64,000 nt of DNA, taken from Monocercomonoides exilis. Taxonomy: Eukaryota > Preaxostyla > Oxymonadida > Polymastigidae. The stretch lies in contig LSRY02000042.1 of the NCBI GenBank assembly GCA_001643675.2, forward strand, positions 801,001 to 865,000. The letters run 5' to 3'. The notes beneath the pieces were generated by a model. That model was not told the origin of the DNA, made no database searches, and saw only the letters and a list, made by a program, of their open reading frames with translations. Below are positions 33,468-46,056 of this stretch, piece by piece. Within the stretch, counting starts at the first letter, position 1. Each line of letters starts with the position of its first letter. A program made the position numbers and the translations under genes.

Positions 33468-35880
33468 TTAATAATGGACAAATAAACGTTCAACATTTGG
33501 TACAAAAACATATTCTCCAAATAATGATTTAACTTTGCAGCAGCAGAATCTAAAAATGCAATCTTCGTATCCTTCTTCCTCCATCTTTTCAAATACCATG
33601 GGTGCTTAACCCGCACCCTGGTGCCAAACCCGCACCCTGCAAATTTCTTGAAAATCTAAAAATCATTTTTTTCCTTTCAAGGAAGTTCATTGATGATGAA
33701 ATTGCTTGAAACGGGTTTTAAAAAATATTATATTCTATTTTTTAATCAAAAACTTTCAAAAAACTGGATTTATAATATTTTTATTTGGAAAAGAACTTTA
33801 TCGATATTTACTGAAAAAGAAAAAAAGAAGAGTTCAAAAAATATGTGCATGCTTGTTTGTTAATGTGTTTTCAAATATCTTTAAAAGTATTTTTGATTTG
33901 ATAAATTCTGCAATAAATTTCACATTTTCTTTGTTAGATCGTGCCCATTAAAATGTGAAGAACATATAGAAAGTTCTGCAGCTTCATCGAAAGGGGTTTG
34001 TTGAAGTTATTTCTTATGTTTTTTAATCAAAAATCGTTCTTCTAATTAATGCGCATTGAAAATTTTATAGTTATGTATTTATTAATAAGATATTTTTGCA
34101 TTCATTAAATATGAAATATTTTGTGTTGATAGGATTGTATCACTGTGATAATAATTCTATTTGATTAAAACATGTTGTTTCTTGGTTATGTGTTATTTAA
34201 TTTTTATTCTATTTGTTATAATAGTTTGTTTTGTATAATATTTGGAAATGCAATGTTCTGCTGATGTATTAACAGTTTGCTGTTAAGAGCATTTTTATCT
34301 TTATGACATTCAAACGATCGATCATTGATAATATTTAGAGAGCAAATATTAGCATGTTGATTTTGAAAACCTTGATTTTTTATCTCCGAATGAACCTATT
34401 TTATTCATTTAATATGTTTCTGTGTTATTACTAATGCTTATAAATGATTAAAAAGTTGCAGTTTTCTTGATTATATGTATTTTCGTCGATAGTTTATGTT
34501 CTTTTTTGTACATTATGCTTGTATTTTTAAACTCTTTTCAATTTTATTTTTGATTCAAATTTCACTATTTCAATAAAAAACGAACAACAATATCTCATCG
34601 GTAATAAATAAACTAATAATATAATTATTGTGCCAAATATCAAAGTGATTGATCATGAAAAAATCATGAAAAAACAGTAAAAATAGAATTTTGACGTTGA
34701 TAGTTTCAATGAAGCGTTTAATGGATATTACAAATTTTTTTCAATTTCAATATATTTCTTTTCCGAGTAAATTGTTTAAAAAAACTTTTTGAATTGTTTT
34801 TTGCTGTTTTGATGATGAAAACAAATAAAAATGTTATTGAAAACACATCAATTTCAAGTATGAGTTAGAATAAATACATAAAGCGCAACTTGAAAAAAAA
34901 CTATATGTAAAGTTCAACAATAAATAAATAGCAACATTTTTATTGTTAACAACGAAAATAGTTTCTAACAACAGTTTTATTGAAAAAATTCAAATCAAAA
35001 GAAATTTTTTTATCTCACTGAATTGAAAATAGTGACACAAGAAAATGATACTTGCAAAACTTCAATTTATTTAGCATTAATACGTTTGATGAGAATCAAC
35101 AAATAATTGATTCATCAATAAAAATCAATAAATTAATCTTGAGTTAATAAATTTGTGAATAAAAAAACAGTCGAATATAATCAATAAAATATTGAACTAA
35201 TAATATATCGGTAATTAAATCAAAACATTATCAAAGCACCATTACTGCAATGTAACGAAAAAAGAAAATATAACGAAACATTAATTAAATTCAATCAATA
35301 CAAGCAAAACAATAACATTTTCAATGCGCATTAATTAGAAGAACGATTTTTGATTAAAAAACATAAGAAATAACTTCAACAAACCCCTTTCGATGAAGCT
35401 GCAGAACTTTCTATATGTTCTTCACATTTTAATGGGCACGATCTAACAAAGAAAATGTGAAATTTATTGCAGAATTTATCAAATCAAAAATACTTTTAAA
35501 GATATTTGAAAACACATTAACAAACAAGCATGCACATATTTTTTGAACTCTTCTTTTTTTCTTTTTCAGTAAATATCGATAAAGTTCTTTTCCAAATAAA
35601 AATATTATAAATCCAGTTTTTTGAAAGTTTTTGATTAAAAAATAGAATATAATATTTTTTAAAACCCGTTTCAAGCAATTTCATCATCAATGAACTTCCT
35701 TGAAAGGAAAAAAATGATTTTTAGATTTTCAAGAAATTTGCAGGGTGCGGGTTTGGCACCAGGGTGCGGGTTAAGCACCCATGGTATCTCCCTTTTCAAT
35801 CCTTTTCGATCTGTTTTATCATCGTCTTCGTCACACTCTTCTATTTCTGTTTCTGACCTACTCTTTTTCCTTTCTTCCAA
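33468..35880 (-). pseudogene. Family-related gene interrupted by element 3
   Basis: Upstream part 35880-35787 reads EERKKSRSETEIEECDEDDD and ends KGLKRE; downstream part 33593-33468 resumes at FEKMEEEGYEDCIF and runs to TAA. The 2189-bp element lies exactly between them. Removing the element and one TA copy restores KREIFEKMEEEGYED, which matches the family motif. The residues beyond that (CCCKVKSLFGEYVF) differ from the usual FHELFDFL tail, so this was a divergent member. The 5' portion beyond 35880 could not be followed. Confidence 0.75.
33596..35784. mobile_element. Long terminal-inverted-repeat element 3 (2189 bp)
   Basis: Ends read CCATGGGTGCTTAACCCGC and its complement, with TA duplications at 33594-33595 and 35785-35786. 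Inverted arms of about 470 bases (to about 34066 and from about 35315) are virtually identical, as shown by the same 81-codon frame on each. Paired AACCCG motifs lie 19 nt apart in each terminus. The interior (34070-35310) is AT-rich with no transposase frame. Near-identity of the arms suggests recent insertion or conversion between arms. Non-autonomous, related to elements 1 and 2. Confidence 0.9.
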
Positions 35881-35889
35881 ATTTTCATT

Positions 35890-37240
35890 ATCATTTTATC
35901 AATTTCTTTGTTTGCATTCCATGAAGCCAATAAAGTGATATGTTTTGAGCATTTTGTTGTCTTCTTTGTCGAATGATTCAGCAAAGATGCGGAAGTTGGA
36001 TGCAATGAAGAATTCGAAGAAGAATTTGATCGCAGAGGAGGGGAGGAAGAAGAAACTGATGAAAAGAATGACAATGGAAATTGTGATAGCAATAATGATA
36101 ATGCAATAGAAGAAAAATTGGAAGATGACGACGATATTGCAGGTGATGCCTGGGATGATTCTGAGCCTTTTCGATGTAAACTGCTCTTCATGGAAAAAGG
36201 AGTATTTGATTCTTTATTATTCGTGAAGCTGAGCTGTTAGTGCCTCATTTCCTAGCATATGATGAGCAAATGCTCAGTTTTAACGCTCACCTGAGTAAAA
36301 CATTTCATCAAGATGGAGCGAAGAAATCAAATGCAAATAGAAATTCCTATTTGGGTCGGAATTAATCCAGAAAGACGAGGGATTGATGTGATGTTTCAGC
36401 AGCTGCATTTATAATCTGACCCCTCTATGTTTGACAGACGTCGTTGAAGATGAATGGAGAACATCCAAACTCACCAACTGTTGATTGCGGCATACGAAAT
36501 AATTTTCTGAGTATTGTTCAAAAAGGAAGCTGTTCTCTTCATTCTGATGCAACTGATATTTGATTGGGTTCCTTTCTTTCCTCCAAAACCCGTTCTGTTT
36601 GTCATTTGTTGGGGAATAACCTTGCTGGAGTGTATCTCATGGAAAAGTCGTCTTCCTCCTTCTTCTCCAAATCTCATTTCAACCGAAATGAAAATGGCCT
36701 TGAATGAACAAATCTGTTTTTAAGGTCCAATCAAATGAATAAATTTCCTTTTGATGTTTCACTCTCAATGAACTGAAGAATCTCCATCATTTCTGTTGGA
36801 GTTGAAATTCATTCCTTTTCTTCATGGCACAAGATTATTTGGCAATTGGTGCATTGGGGCCTTGATTTTCTTCCTCTCTTCAAGCATGTTCTCCATGTTC
36901 ATATTCATGTTCTTTTCTTTTCTTTTCTTTTGTTCAGACAATTTGCGATGATTTTCGGAATTTCATTTCTTTTCATCTTTCGCAACCCAATGATCCGTTG
37001 ACAAATGAGCTCAAAATGACACAATCCACAAAATATGTCAAATCTTCAACAACCATCTGTTCTTGTTTTCAGACTCATTCTTCTCCACAAAAAACAACTA
37101 AAAACATCTTCCGTTCGCTCATTCAGTCTGCCAGATTTCTTTTTCTCTTTGCTAAAGGATTTGCTATTAATTCCATTGGACAAAAAGATGTGATTCAAAA
37201 AGTTAATGATTTTTTTAAAAATATCATTCTTCAAATAATC
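35890..37240. other. Intergenic region, nothing recognised
   Basis: Short frames only (for example 36677-36471 minus, 69 codons or fewer). No domain or repeat was identified apart from the family-B/C upstream motif that begins near 37240. Confidence 0.4.
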
Positions 37241-37471
37241 TGTTGGTTATGATCAAAAATAAACAAAAAATTTCCATTTCTGGACTCATACGGACAATCC
37301 TTGCGGCTTCTTCGCAATATCTTTAACATTTCTTTTTATAAAGCAAAACAAAACAACTTGAGAGCGATCATTTCAAGGCTGCAAGATAATCATCAATGTC
37401 TGTATTTATCTTTAATTTTGTTTCTAATCACTCTTTGCCTTTCTTTTTGAATATTTTTTATAACAAACAGA

Positions 37472-38953
37472 ATGAGTTTGTCAGACGATGATAATTCTGA
37501 AGATAATAAATCAGAAGAAAATAATTCAGAAGATGAAACTCTGACTACGGCCAGAACAGAACAGTTTTCAAGTTTTCTCTTTTATTTGGATTGAACCATT
37601 TTGAACAAAATTTTTGTATTTTGAATTCGATTTACAGAATTATTTTGTGAACTGGAGCGTTGCAGAGAAGATGAACAAATGCAGAAAATTGAGGAAATGA
37701 ATGGATTAATTGATGAAATGAATGAAGAAGAATTCAAATCAGTTTTCACAATAGAACTGTTCAATGAAATCTACAGAATGATTGAAGAAAAGACATTGTC
37801 ATTGGGAAAGGCAATTGTGCTGTTGAAGCATGTTGGATATTGCAAAATGCTGAAACATATTTCATTTTATTCTTTTGATAATTCATTATTGAGCAAAAGA
37901 ATGAGAGAGATGACGATTGATGAAAATGAGAAGAAAAAGGATGAAAAGCATTTGACTGATCTTTGTGAATGTTATGCTTTGCTGAATGACAAAGAATTTC
38001 CTGAAGGATTGATACCAATTTGTTTGCCTTGCCTTCTGAAAGCTGCATTGAACAAGGAGGAAAACGAGGAGACTCAAAAAGAAGTGGAAATGGCTTTGCT
38101 GGCTTTGGGCAATATTGGATTTTAGGTTTGAGAATTTCTATTTAATTTTTGATGTTATTTTTTTTTTCCATCTTTTTTTTTTTAATGTTGGCAGGTCGAA
38201 AAAGAATTGTATGGGAATGAAATCAAAGAGATTATTCAATATCATCAGGAACATCAGAATCTGACACGGCTTGCCTATCAATCGATTTGGCAGTTTTTGA
38301 TAAAAAGATTTCACAATGACGAAAGCTTGGAAGAAGTGATTGTGAATGAACTGCATTTTGCGAGAGAAGCAAGAAGAGAAATCGAAGAACTGAAAAGAGA
38401 TGTGGATTGGAAGAGAAAAGAAGAAAACGGAGAAGTTACGAAAGAATTGCTTATTTTCAGGAAATGGATCTATAATATTGATAATTACTTTATTTCGTGC
38501 AAATTATGGAACGAAGAAGTTGAAAAGCTTTTATCCAGCTTTGTTCAAATGATTCGAGAATTCAGAGATAATTCCAAAAAAGTTAGCAACTGGTGCCTTT
38601 TTTCTATAACATATGCAGCAGAAAATAGAAATGTGAAAATTGACTGTTTGTTAAAAAATGGGGCTATCGGTGCTGTTTTGGAGGAGATTCAGCAGCCAAC
38701 AATTAATGATGATTTGATAAGGAATTGTTATTATTTCTTTTTGAATATTTCAGAAAGATTGAAAGAAAAGAAGGATGATGGAGAAACGGACGAAACAAAA
38801 CGAAAAGAATTGAAAAGAAAGATATTTGAAAAGATGGAAGAAGAAGGATACGAAGATGTAATGGCAAGCTTTCACAAAGTATTTGAAATTCTTTACAGAA
38901 AAATTTATCCTAGAATATCGTTCGATGTATCTGATTATTTTGTAAATGTTTAA
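37472..38953 (+). pseudogene. Family copy C: three exons with one premature TAG
   Basis: Exon 1 37472-37571 (MSLSDDDNSEDNKSEEN, ending TEQFS), exon 2 37638-38125, exon 3 38195-38953 (VEKELYGNEIKEI to DYFVNV, TAA). Introns are 66 nt (GTTTTC donor) and 69 nt (GTTTGA donor, GGCAG acceptor). The only lesion is TAG at 38123-38125, the last codon before intron 2; copy E has TGG and copy B TAT at this position. Everything else is open and conserved, so this is either a very young pseudogene, a read-through case, or an alternatively ended short product of 195 aa. Convergent with copy F. Confidence 0.75.
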
Positions 38954-39600
38954 CCAAATTCTTTTCAACAAAAATTGAAACTCAAAAATTATATTTTCTT
39001 TTCTTTTTTATTCATTTCACAAAATGGGAGGAAAACAAGAATTGGATGATTTTATTGATTTTATTTCCTTTTTCCAAAAAAAAAAAAAATATAACATTCT
39101 TTTCAATAAGTTCCATCGAGAATCTTCATTAAATGGATCATTGCCATCCACCTTCTTCAAGAAGATTCATATTTATAACAATGTATTCAATTGTTCAGTT
39201 TTTTTCTCTTGAAGCCTCCGAACTTTTTTGCTTATTCTCTTTCCGATTATAATTTCAATGAATAAGAGATGATGAAGGAGAGGAATACAAAAGAAATGAA
39301 GAAAGAATTGTTTGTTGAAGAAACCAGATGTCAACTTCTTTTGTGCAAAATAAAACAGAAATAAACCTGATGACGACGAAGAAGAAGAAGAATGAAAATC
39401 TTATTCAAAAACTGCTTGGCTGAAACAAGTCAATCTCAATTGAATTCTTTTTTTTCATTCTCTTTCTCTTTTGCTCAGAAATCTTCATTTGAAATTCATC
39501 CAATTTTTGTTTCATTGCCCTTCCCTTCCATTCCATCCATCATCTGAAAGCGACTCAACCCCAATTCATCTGAGTTGTGTGTTGTCTTCTTTGTCGAAAC

Positions 39601-39640
39601 AGAAAGTTGAAGAAGAAGAAGAAGAAGAAGAAGAAGAAAA
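39601..39640. repeat. GAA microsatellite
   Basis: AGAAGAAGA run of about 40 bases in the 39.0-39.98 kb intergenic region, which otherwise shows no gene. Confidence 0.85.
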
Positions 39641-39984
39641 AGAAGAAAAGGAAGATCACAATTGTTGAAATGAAGACAGATGCTGTGTGAATGTTTGAAT
39701 GAGGGAGGGAGAGTGTGCGAGTGACGTCGAAGTGGAAGATGAGAATGAGAAGATTGAATGAAATGAATGAAGAACACACAATTTTTGTTGAATATTCTTC
39801 GTGTTCAACTGAAAATGTTGCTTCAGAACGAAATCTTTTCTCTTTTCTCTTCTCTTATCTTTTCATATTTATTTTTTCACATACTCATTTTCTTTCTTCT
39901 TTCGTCTTTCTTCTTCAAGTTTTCTTCTTTTCTGAGATGAGATGAAATGAATGGAGATGAATGGAGATGCATAGAATATTCCAT

Positions 39985-41392
39985 TTACAGATACGTTAAA
40001 TATTCAGAAGTGTTTCTTGATAATTCATCATAACCATTTTTGCTTCGAAAAGAAATCACTCCATAAAGGCTTGCAATGATATCCTCGTATCCTCCTTCTT
40101 CCATCTTTTCAATCACATTTCTTATCATTGCTTTTCGTTCTGCTTCATCACTTTCTTTTTCCGTCTTTCTCTTCAATCTGCAAATAAGACCATTGAAAAA
40201 ATTCATGCATCTTTCAATTATTGAACGCATTCCAATTAAATTGTCTATTTCCGCCAAAATAAGTTCAACAGCTCCACTTGCGAGTAAGTAATCAATCTTC
40301 ACGGCTCTATTTATTACTGCTGTTTCAAATGCATAAATGCATTCTCTGCTAATTTCCCTGTGATTATCCTTCGCTGCTCGAAATACTCTAACCATGCTTC
40401 TGAAAAGCTCAACAAGTTCTTCATTCCACAATTGACAACTGCAAATAAAAATCTCAAGTGTTTGGATCCATCTCTGAATTACTAGCACTTCTTTCGTTTC
40501 TTTTCCTCTTTCCTCTCTTTTTTCCACTTTCCAATCAACAGACTTTGAAAGCTCGTCCAATTCTCTTGCTGCTTCTTTAACAAAATGCAGCCCATTCACA
40601 ACTGTATCTTCCAACAATTTATTGGTGTAAAATCTGTTTATTAAAAACTGCCAAGCACACTGATAGGCAAGTTTTGTTAGATTTCTATGTTTCTGCTGAT
40701 GTTCGATGATTTCTTTGATTTCCTTCATAAATTGTTCTTGTTCCAGATTCTATCAAAAATAGGGAAAAAAGCAAACACAATAAAAATGAAAAAGAAGTGC
40801 TCATACACCATATCCAATTTTGTTCAATATCATCAAAGCCATTTCCGTTTCCTTTTGAGTTTCCTCCTTTTCTTCTTTGTTCAATGAAGCATTCAGAAGG
40901 CAAGACATACAGATACTACGTAAATCAGGTTGATTGTCATCATTTAGAGAAACATAGCATTCGCAAAGATCAACAAGAAGCTTTTCGTTCTTTCTTTTTC
41001 TTTTCTTCTTCAATAATCTTCTTTTTAAATCTTTCGTTCAATGTAGAATATTCAAAGCATCGATTCCATACATTTTTTAGCACAACACAATATCCAATAT
41101 GCTTCAGTATCCAAGTAGCTTTTCCCAATTGCAGTTTCTTTTCTTCAATCATTTTGTCTATTTTTTCAAACAGCTTTGTCTTATAAATGAATTTAAATTC
41201 ATACCCATTCATTCCATCAACAATTTCATTCGTTTCTCCGATTTTCTTTCTTTGTTCATCTTCATTGCAGTGTTCAAGTTCACAAAACAATTCTTCAACA
41301 ATAAAAATGAGAAAAGAAACGGATCATAAAGAATTAAACTCCATAAACAATTGGATACCATTGAACTTTATTGAGTTTTCCATCTCCTGCAT
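39985..41392 (-). pseudogene. Family copy F: three exons with one frameshift
   Basis: Exon 1 41392-41359 (MQEMENSIKFN, 34 nt), exon 2 41292-40807, exon 3 40749-39985 (765 nt, the same as copy B). Introns are 66 nt and 57 nt (GTATGA donor, GATAG acceptor). Exon 2 has a one-base frameshift in the purine run near 41000: the two frames overlap across EEEKKKKE and KNEKLLVDLCECY. The C-terminus is SEYLTYL and TAA, a variant of the YFVNV end. Exon 1 is nearly the same as in copy H and the relic in copy A, defining a subfamily with a 12-codon first exon. A sequencing error is possible. Confidence 0.75.
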
Positions 41393-41761
41393 TTTTGAAA
41401 TATATTGCAAAAAGAAAACAACGAATATTCGCCATTCACATTGAAGTTGAATATGTTTGGATAGAAGGCATAGATGAAAAATAAAAAACTCATAAAGATC
41501 ATAGAAAAATATGCATTCAAACTGTTCCATCAAGCGTTGACATTTTCTACTTGTAATTTTAAAGAAAAAGAATGCTTTATTTTTTCTGTTTGTTGTTATG
41601 GATTCAATGATCATCAGATTTGAAAGAGCGGAATATTCCATTCACAGATTGAGAAATCCGTGAGTGAACATTATCTGTAGAGCTAGAAATATTATTTCCT
41701 GCGTGACGGCAGACAATGGTGGTTATGCAATATTTTTGAAATTCTGCCTGATGATTGTTGG

Positions 41762-42505
41762 AGATTGGATGGTCAAGGGGAATGCAACAATTTTGTTTTT
41801 GAATAAAAGCATCTGCATATGTGTATTTTGAATTGTTCTGTTGATTGTGAAGATATTTCCATCCGTATCCTCTCCAAAGCCCAGGAATCCGAATTATTGT
41901 TGAAATGGTTTATCTCCGCTTTGTAGAGCAATGCGATGAGAATGGAGCAGATTATTATATAGGCATTGGGAAATAAATGAAGTTACGGAAGATACATGAT
42001 TTTTATTTGGAACAAGAGGTGAAAACAAATTCGACTGTTATTTTGTTGAATGAAGATAACAAAAAGGAATTCTGTGAAGGACAAAATCTGCACAAAATTA
42101 TATAGCATTTTGGGGTTTAATGCAGTGGAGCAGTTTGTGGTATTTTTTGGACAAGGAAAACAACTGGCAATATCGAGAGAAGGATATCTATAGCAAAAAA
42201 AGTCAAGAATTCAATGGAAAAAAGGATACTCCCAAAATATCCGTTTAATTTATAAGGTTTTCCTGTTTCTTGGACTGCAAAAGGAAGACATGGAAAGCTG
42301 CGAAATTCTATTTCTGATTCCTCTTTTGTTTCAAAAGAAAGGAGAAATACCATCAAACAGACATCCAATTATCGAGTGCTTTTTGACAATCGAACAACAT
42401 TCAGTCCAACCGCTTTTGGATTTTATTCTTCGAAGGGACAGCCATATTGAGCAATCAAGGTGATTATCATTCGAAATTTGCTTTCTTCGGAGCCACAGGC
42501 AACTG
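41762..42505. repeat. Duplicated flank, copy 2 (matches 7612-8345)
   Basis: High-identity counterpart of 7612-8345, again 5' of a minus-strand family copy. The shared internal frame PVSWTAKGRHGKLRNS is also open here for about 50 codons. No complete gene. Confidence 0.75.
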
Positions 42506-42893
42506 CAGAAAAAATACAGAATATTTTTGATCAGCCTCTTCAGGCGCAGCCATCCAGAGATTTTATTGCTATGCTTCATTTGTGTGGCATCGATGTGGTG
42601 TTGATTTGTGGGGACTTTGCTGCTTCGCATTGGGTGCGCTGAGGTGTTTGCAAACGTTAGACAAGACGGCCATGTTTTCTCAGACAAACATCGAGGGTGA
42701 GCAATTTCTCTGAAGAATGTTTAATGTATTTATTTCTGATTATTTTGATGTTGGTTTGTGTTTATCTTGTGTTGTGGCTTCTTTAAGAAATGGTTTTAAA
42801 AATGGTGAATTTTTCAGATGTTGCTGTCAACCAAACATATTTTCAGGTGCTTATTGAATTCACTCTGCTTTTCGACTACCTGCAAGTCGTCTG

Positions 42894-43382
42894 ATGTGTT
42901 ATTGTGTTCCTTCGTCTTCTGGAGAGTTGCAGCAATTATTGAAGCAGTGGCATTTTTTTAATGTGAGGGTGCTTTCACAGCACGTGGAAGCTAATGCAAT
43001 GAGACGGGGAATTCAATTGTTTGTCGGCTTGAGACAGCAGCGGTGGTGCAAGAAAAGCAAAAGAATGCTTCGATCAGATGCAGGACAAGGGAGACATTTG
43101 TTGCAGAAGTCGAACAACAGAGGAAGAAAGAAAGGAATGAGAACAAATGAAGAAAAAGAGGGAGAGGAAGCTGTTGCGAAGAAATATGGAGAAATGGAAG
43201 AAGGAGAAGACGAAGGAGAAGATGAAGAAGAATTAATAGATGTAGAGGATGATGCAAATGAGATGAATAGAAAACAGAAAATACGTGAAGAAGTGCTTTC
43301 TGATTTAATAATTCTTTCTTCAAATTCTTCTTCTGTGGCAATTATTCACTTGTCCCTCTTCTTCCCCCACTTTCAATTATAA
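42894..43382 (+). CDS. Hypothetical protein, weak evidence
   Basis: A 162-codon frame that opens without an obvious start context: LLKQWHFFNVRVLSQHVEANAMRR, a basic section, then an acidic stretch (EMEEGEDEGEDEEELIDVEDD). The composition shift and purine-rich second half suggest a partly fortuitous frame. No domain recognised; could be a relic exon. The 43.4-44.5 kb stretch after it has nothing recognisable. Confidence 0.25.
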   Translation: MCYCVPSSSGELQQLLKQWHFFNVRVLSQHVEANAMRRGIQLFVGLRQQRWCKKSKRMLRSDAGQGRHLLQKSNNRGRKKGMRTNEEKEGEEAVAKKYGEMEEGEDEGEDEEELIDVEDDANEMNRKQKIREEVLSDLIILSSNSSSVAIIHLSLFFPHFQL

Positions 43383-44576
43383 AATAAGTCAACCACACAT
43401 TGAAATGACACATAAACGCACAAAGCAGAGAAGAAGAAGAAACGATTTTTTTTTAATTTGAGTTAATAACAAAGTTTTCTGTCACATTTCCCCGCACGCA
43501 GAAATAATCATAGCATTTCTTCTAAAGAAGCCACGCTCAAAAAATAGCCAGGCAACAAGCAATTGAAAATACATTCACAGAAGGAGATACTTTAAGGCAG
43601 GAAGATCATCTTCGAACGACAAGCAGATTAGTCACATAGTCGGCATCTTTTGTTGAGCAAAGCAACGAATATGATGCCAGAGATGAATGAGAAGGAGATG
43701 GAGAAGAAAGAGAGGAGTGCATCGCATAACCATTCCATAATATTTAGTTCGATCTGCTGCGAAAGGATTGAATTGAAGGCGAGAACACAAGAGGAGGAAT
43801 AACATATGTTTGATTTTGCCATTTGCATCTTCATCTTTTCAACAATTGCGTTTTTGATGTTGCATTGCACTTTCATTGCCTGTTTCTTTCTTTTTATTTT
43901 CATCTACAATCATATTTTGATATTATCGAAGCTATTTCAGACTTTTCTGGGAAAGAATTCCAATAGTTTCAAACACATTTCACAGAATCGTTTGTGATTC
44001 AACATCAAGGAAGAAAATTCTATGTTTTGCCATGCCTCTTCAATTGCCATGCCTTTTCACTTTTTTGAAAAGTTATGATTTCTTCCAGCTCTCAGCTAAA
44101 ATAATATTTGTTTTTCCGTTTTTCATTCACGAACAAGATCATAATTTTCTTTTTTGTGGGGCTGCCCAAGAAACAAACTTTTGAGAATCTTTTGGAACTT
44201 TGCCTCATTTGATTATTTCTATCTAACACTGAATCTATTTTTTAACTGCACATGCAAAAAAGCCCAATCCCATCATTATTGAAAGTTATAAGAAATTATC
44301 TGATGTTTGTTTTTCATTTACTCCATGTACGTTCTAGAAAAAGCACTTTCGTTCCAATTAGTCTATTGAAAAAAAAGGAAAAAAGATGAATTCAATTAAT
44401 ATTAAGGCAATGAGATCAATGGGCAATTCTATTTCCAGTTCTTCCCGAAAAGCAATTGACGTTGGCGCTGCTTCCGCTTCGTTTTCCGAAGAAAACACAT
44501 CGTTTGCGCTTATTGGTTTCCCTTCTTTTTGAAGCACTTTGCCTGTTAAATTGAACATGCCGTTTTGGCAATTAGA

Positions 44577-46054
44577 ATGAAAATGGGCTTTGATAAAAAG
44601 ATCGAAGATGGAATCCAAGAATCTCCAATTGCGTCTAAGTTTTTGAGTTTGTTCACATTCACTTTTGATTTAACTGTTGTAATATTTTGTGTGTTTTTAT
44701 GAATTTTATTTTAAAAATTCTTTCAGAATTGTTTTCTGAGCTTGAAGATTGCGATGAAATTGAACAGAAAGTTAAAATACTTGAAATGAACGAAGTGATG
44801 GAAAAGATGCATCAAAAAGAATTCTATTTTGTTTTCACAGTAGATCTGTTCAATAGAATGAATCAAATGATTGATGAAAAGAAACTTTCGATGGAAAATG
44901 CAATTTTGATATTGAAGAATGTAGTGTATTGCAAGGTGTTGAACTTTCCGCGGTTTTCTAGATTTCAGCGAACTTCTTTGGATGAAAGATTAAAAAAGAT
45001 AATCACTGACGAAGAAAAGAAAAAGGAAGGGAAAAATGAAAAGCTTCTTGTTGATCTTTGCGAAAGTTGTATTATATTGGGGGAAATCTATCAAGAATTA
45101 CCAAAAGAAATTAATTTTATTTGCGTTCATTATCTTCTGAAAGCGGCATTGGACAAGGAGGAAAACGAAAAGGCTCAAAAAGAAGTGGAAATTGCTTTGA
45201 TTGCGTTGAACCATTTAAAAAGTTTTGTATGAGCACATATTATTCATTTTTGATAACATTTTTTCCTCGCAATTTTTAACAAGGATCTTGAAATTGAACT
45301 TTTCCTCAATGAGATCAAGGAGATCATCGAATATCATCAGGAACATCACAATCTGACACGAATTGCCTATCAATCAGCTTGGGAGTTTTTGGTATGCAGA
45401 TTACTCAAAGGTGAACTCATCAAAGGAGTTATTGTGAATGAGCTACATTTTGGAAGAGAGGCAGCAAGAGAATTGGAAGAACTATCAAAATTTGTGGATT
45501 GGAAGAGAGAGAAGGAAGAGAATGAAAAGAGAAGAAAAAAGACAAAAGAAGAGCTTGATTTGATGAGATGGCTTGAAGCATTAAAGCAATATTTATTCAA
45601 ATGCCAATTGTGGAATGAAGAATTAAATGGGATTTTAAGGAGCATTGCTCAAGTGTATCGAGCATCAAGGGACAATTTCACAGAAATGTATGAGACATGC
45701 CTTGATTCCTTTCTAAATGCGTCCGATGGAGAAGTTGTCACAGTTGGTGATTTGCTGAGCGGAGGGGCTGTTGATGCTGTTTTGGAGGAGATCCAGCGAC
45801 CAACATTGGATGACAAATTGGCAGGCGAAAGCTTGATGTTTTTTATGAACATGTTAGAAAATGCAAAAGAAAAGAGTTTGTTTAAAAAGAAAGAAGCGAA
45901 AAGAAAGGCAGATAATATGAAGTTGTTGGAAAGGATGGAAGAAGAGGGATATGAAGATATCATCTTTTGCTTTAACGGAATGTTGCATTTTCTTTGGATG
46001 AATTATGAACATAGAATGGCATGTGATGTTTCATACTATTTTGTTAATGTTTGA
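44577..46054 (+). CDS. Family copy G: intact three-exon ARM-like helical protein, 446 aa
   Basis: Exon 1 44577-44646 (MKMGFDKKIEDGIQESPIASKFL, 70 nt), intron 80 nt, exon 2 44727-45226, intron 57 nt (GTATGA donor, AACAAG acceptor), exon 3 45284-46054, TGA. The spliced frame is open. The N-terminal block (ELEDCDEIEQKVKILEMNEVME) and the second block (LFLNEIKEIIEYHQEHHNL) follow the family. The C-terminal ARM-like part has LLSGGAVDAVLEEIQRPTLDD. The last 167 bases are identical to convergent copy H, 655 bases away. Function unknown; soluble, charged, helical. Confidence 0.8.
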
Positions 46055-46056
46055 GT
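45890..46056 (+). repeat. Identical 3'-end tract shared with copy H
   Basis: 167 bases identical, in inverted orientation, to 46712-46878. They encode the last 54 codons of copy G plus stop, whereas the rest of the two genes has diverged strongly. Interpreted as a recent gene-conversion tract. Confidence 0.9.

Noticed and set aside
33706-35674. Identical 81-codon frames on opposite strands as a duplicated gene
   Set aside because: They are the mirrored inverted-repeat arms of element 3, with no protein-like features.
44358-44618. 86-codon minus-strand frame overlapping exon 1 of copy G
   Set aside because: It looks somewhat protein-like, but it overlaps a well-supported exon on the other strand and has no domain or splice context.
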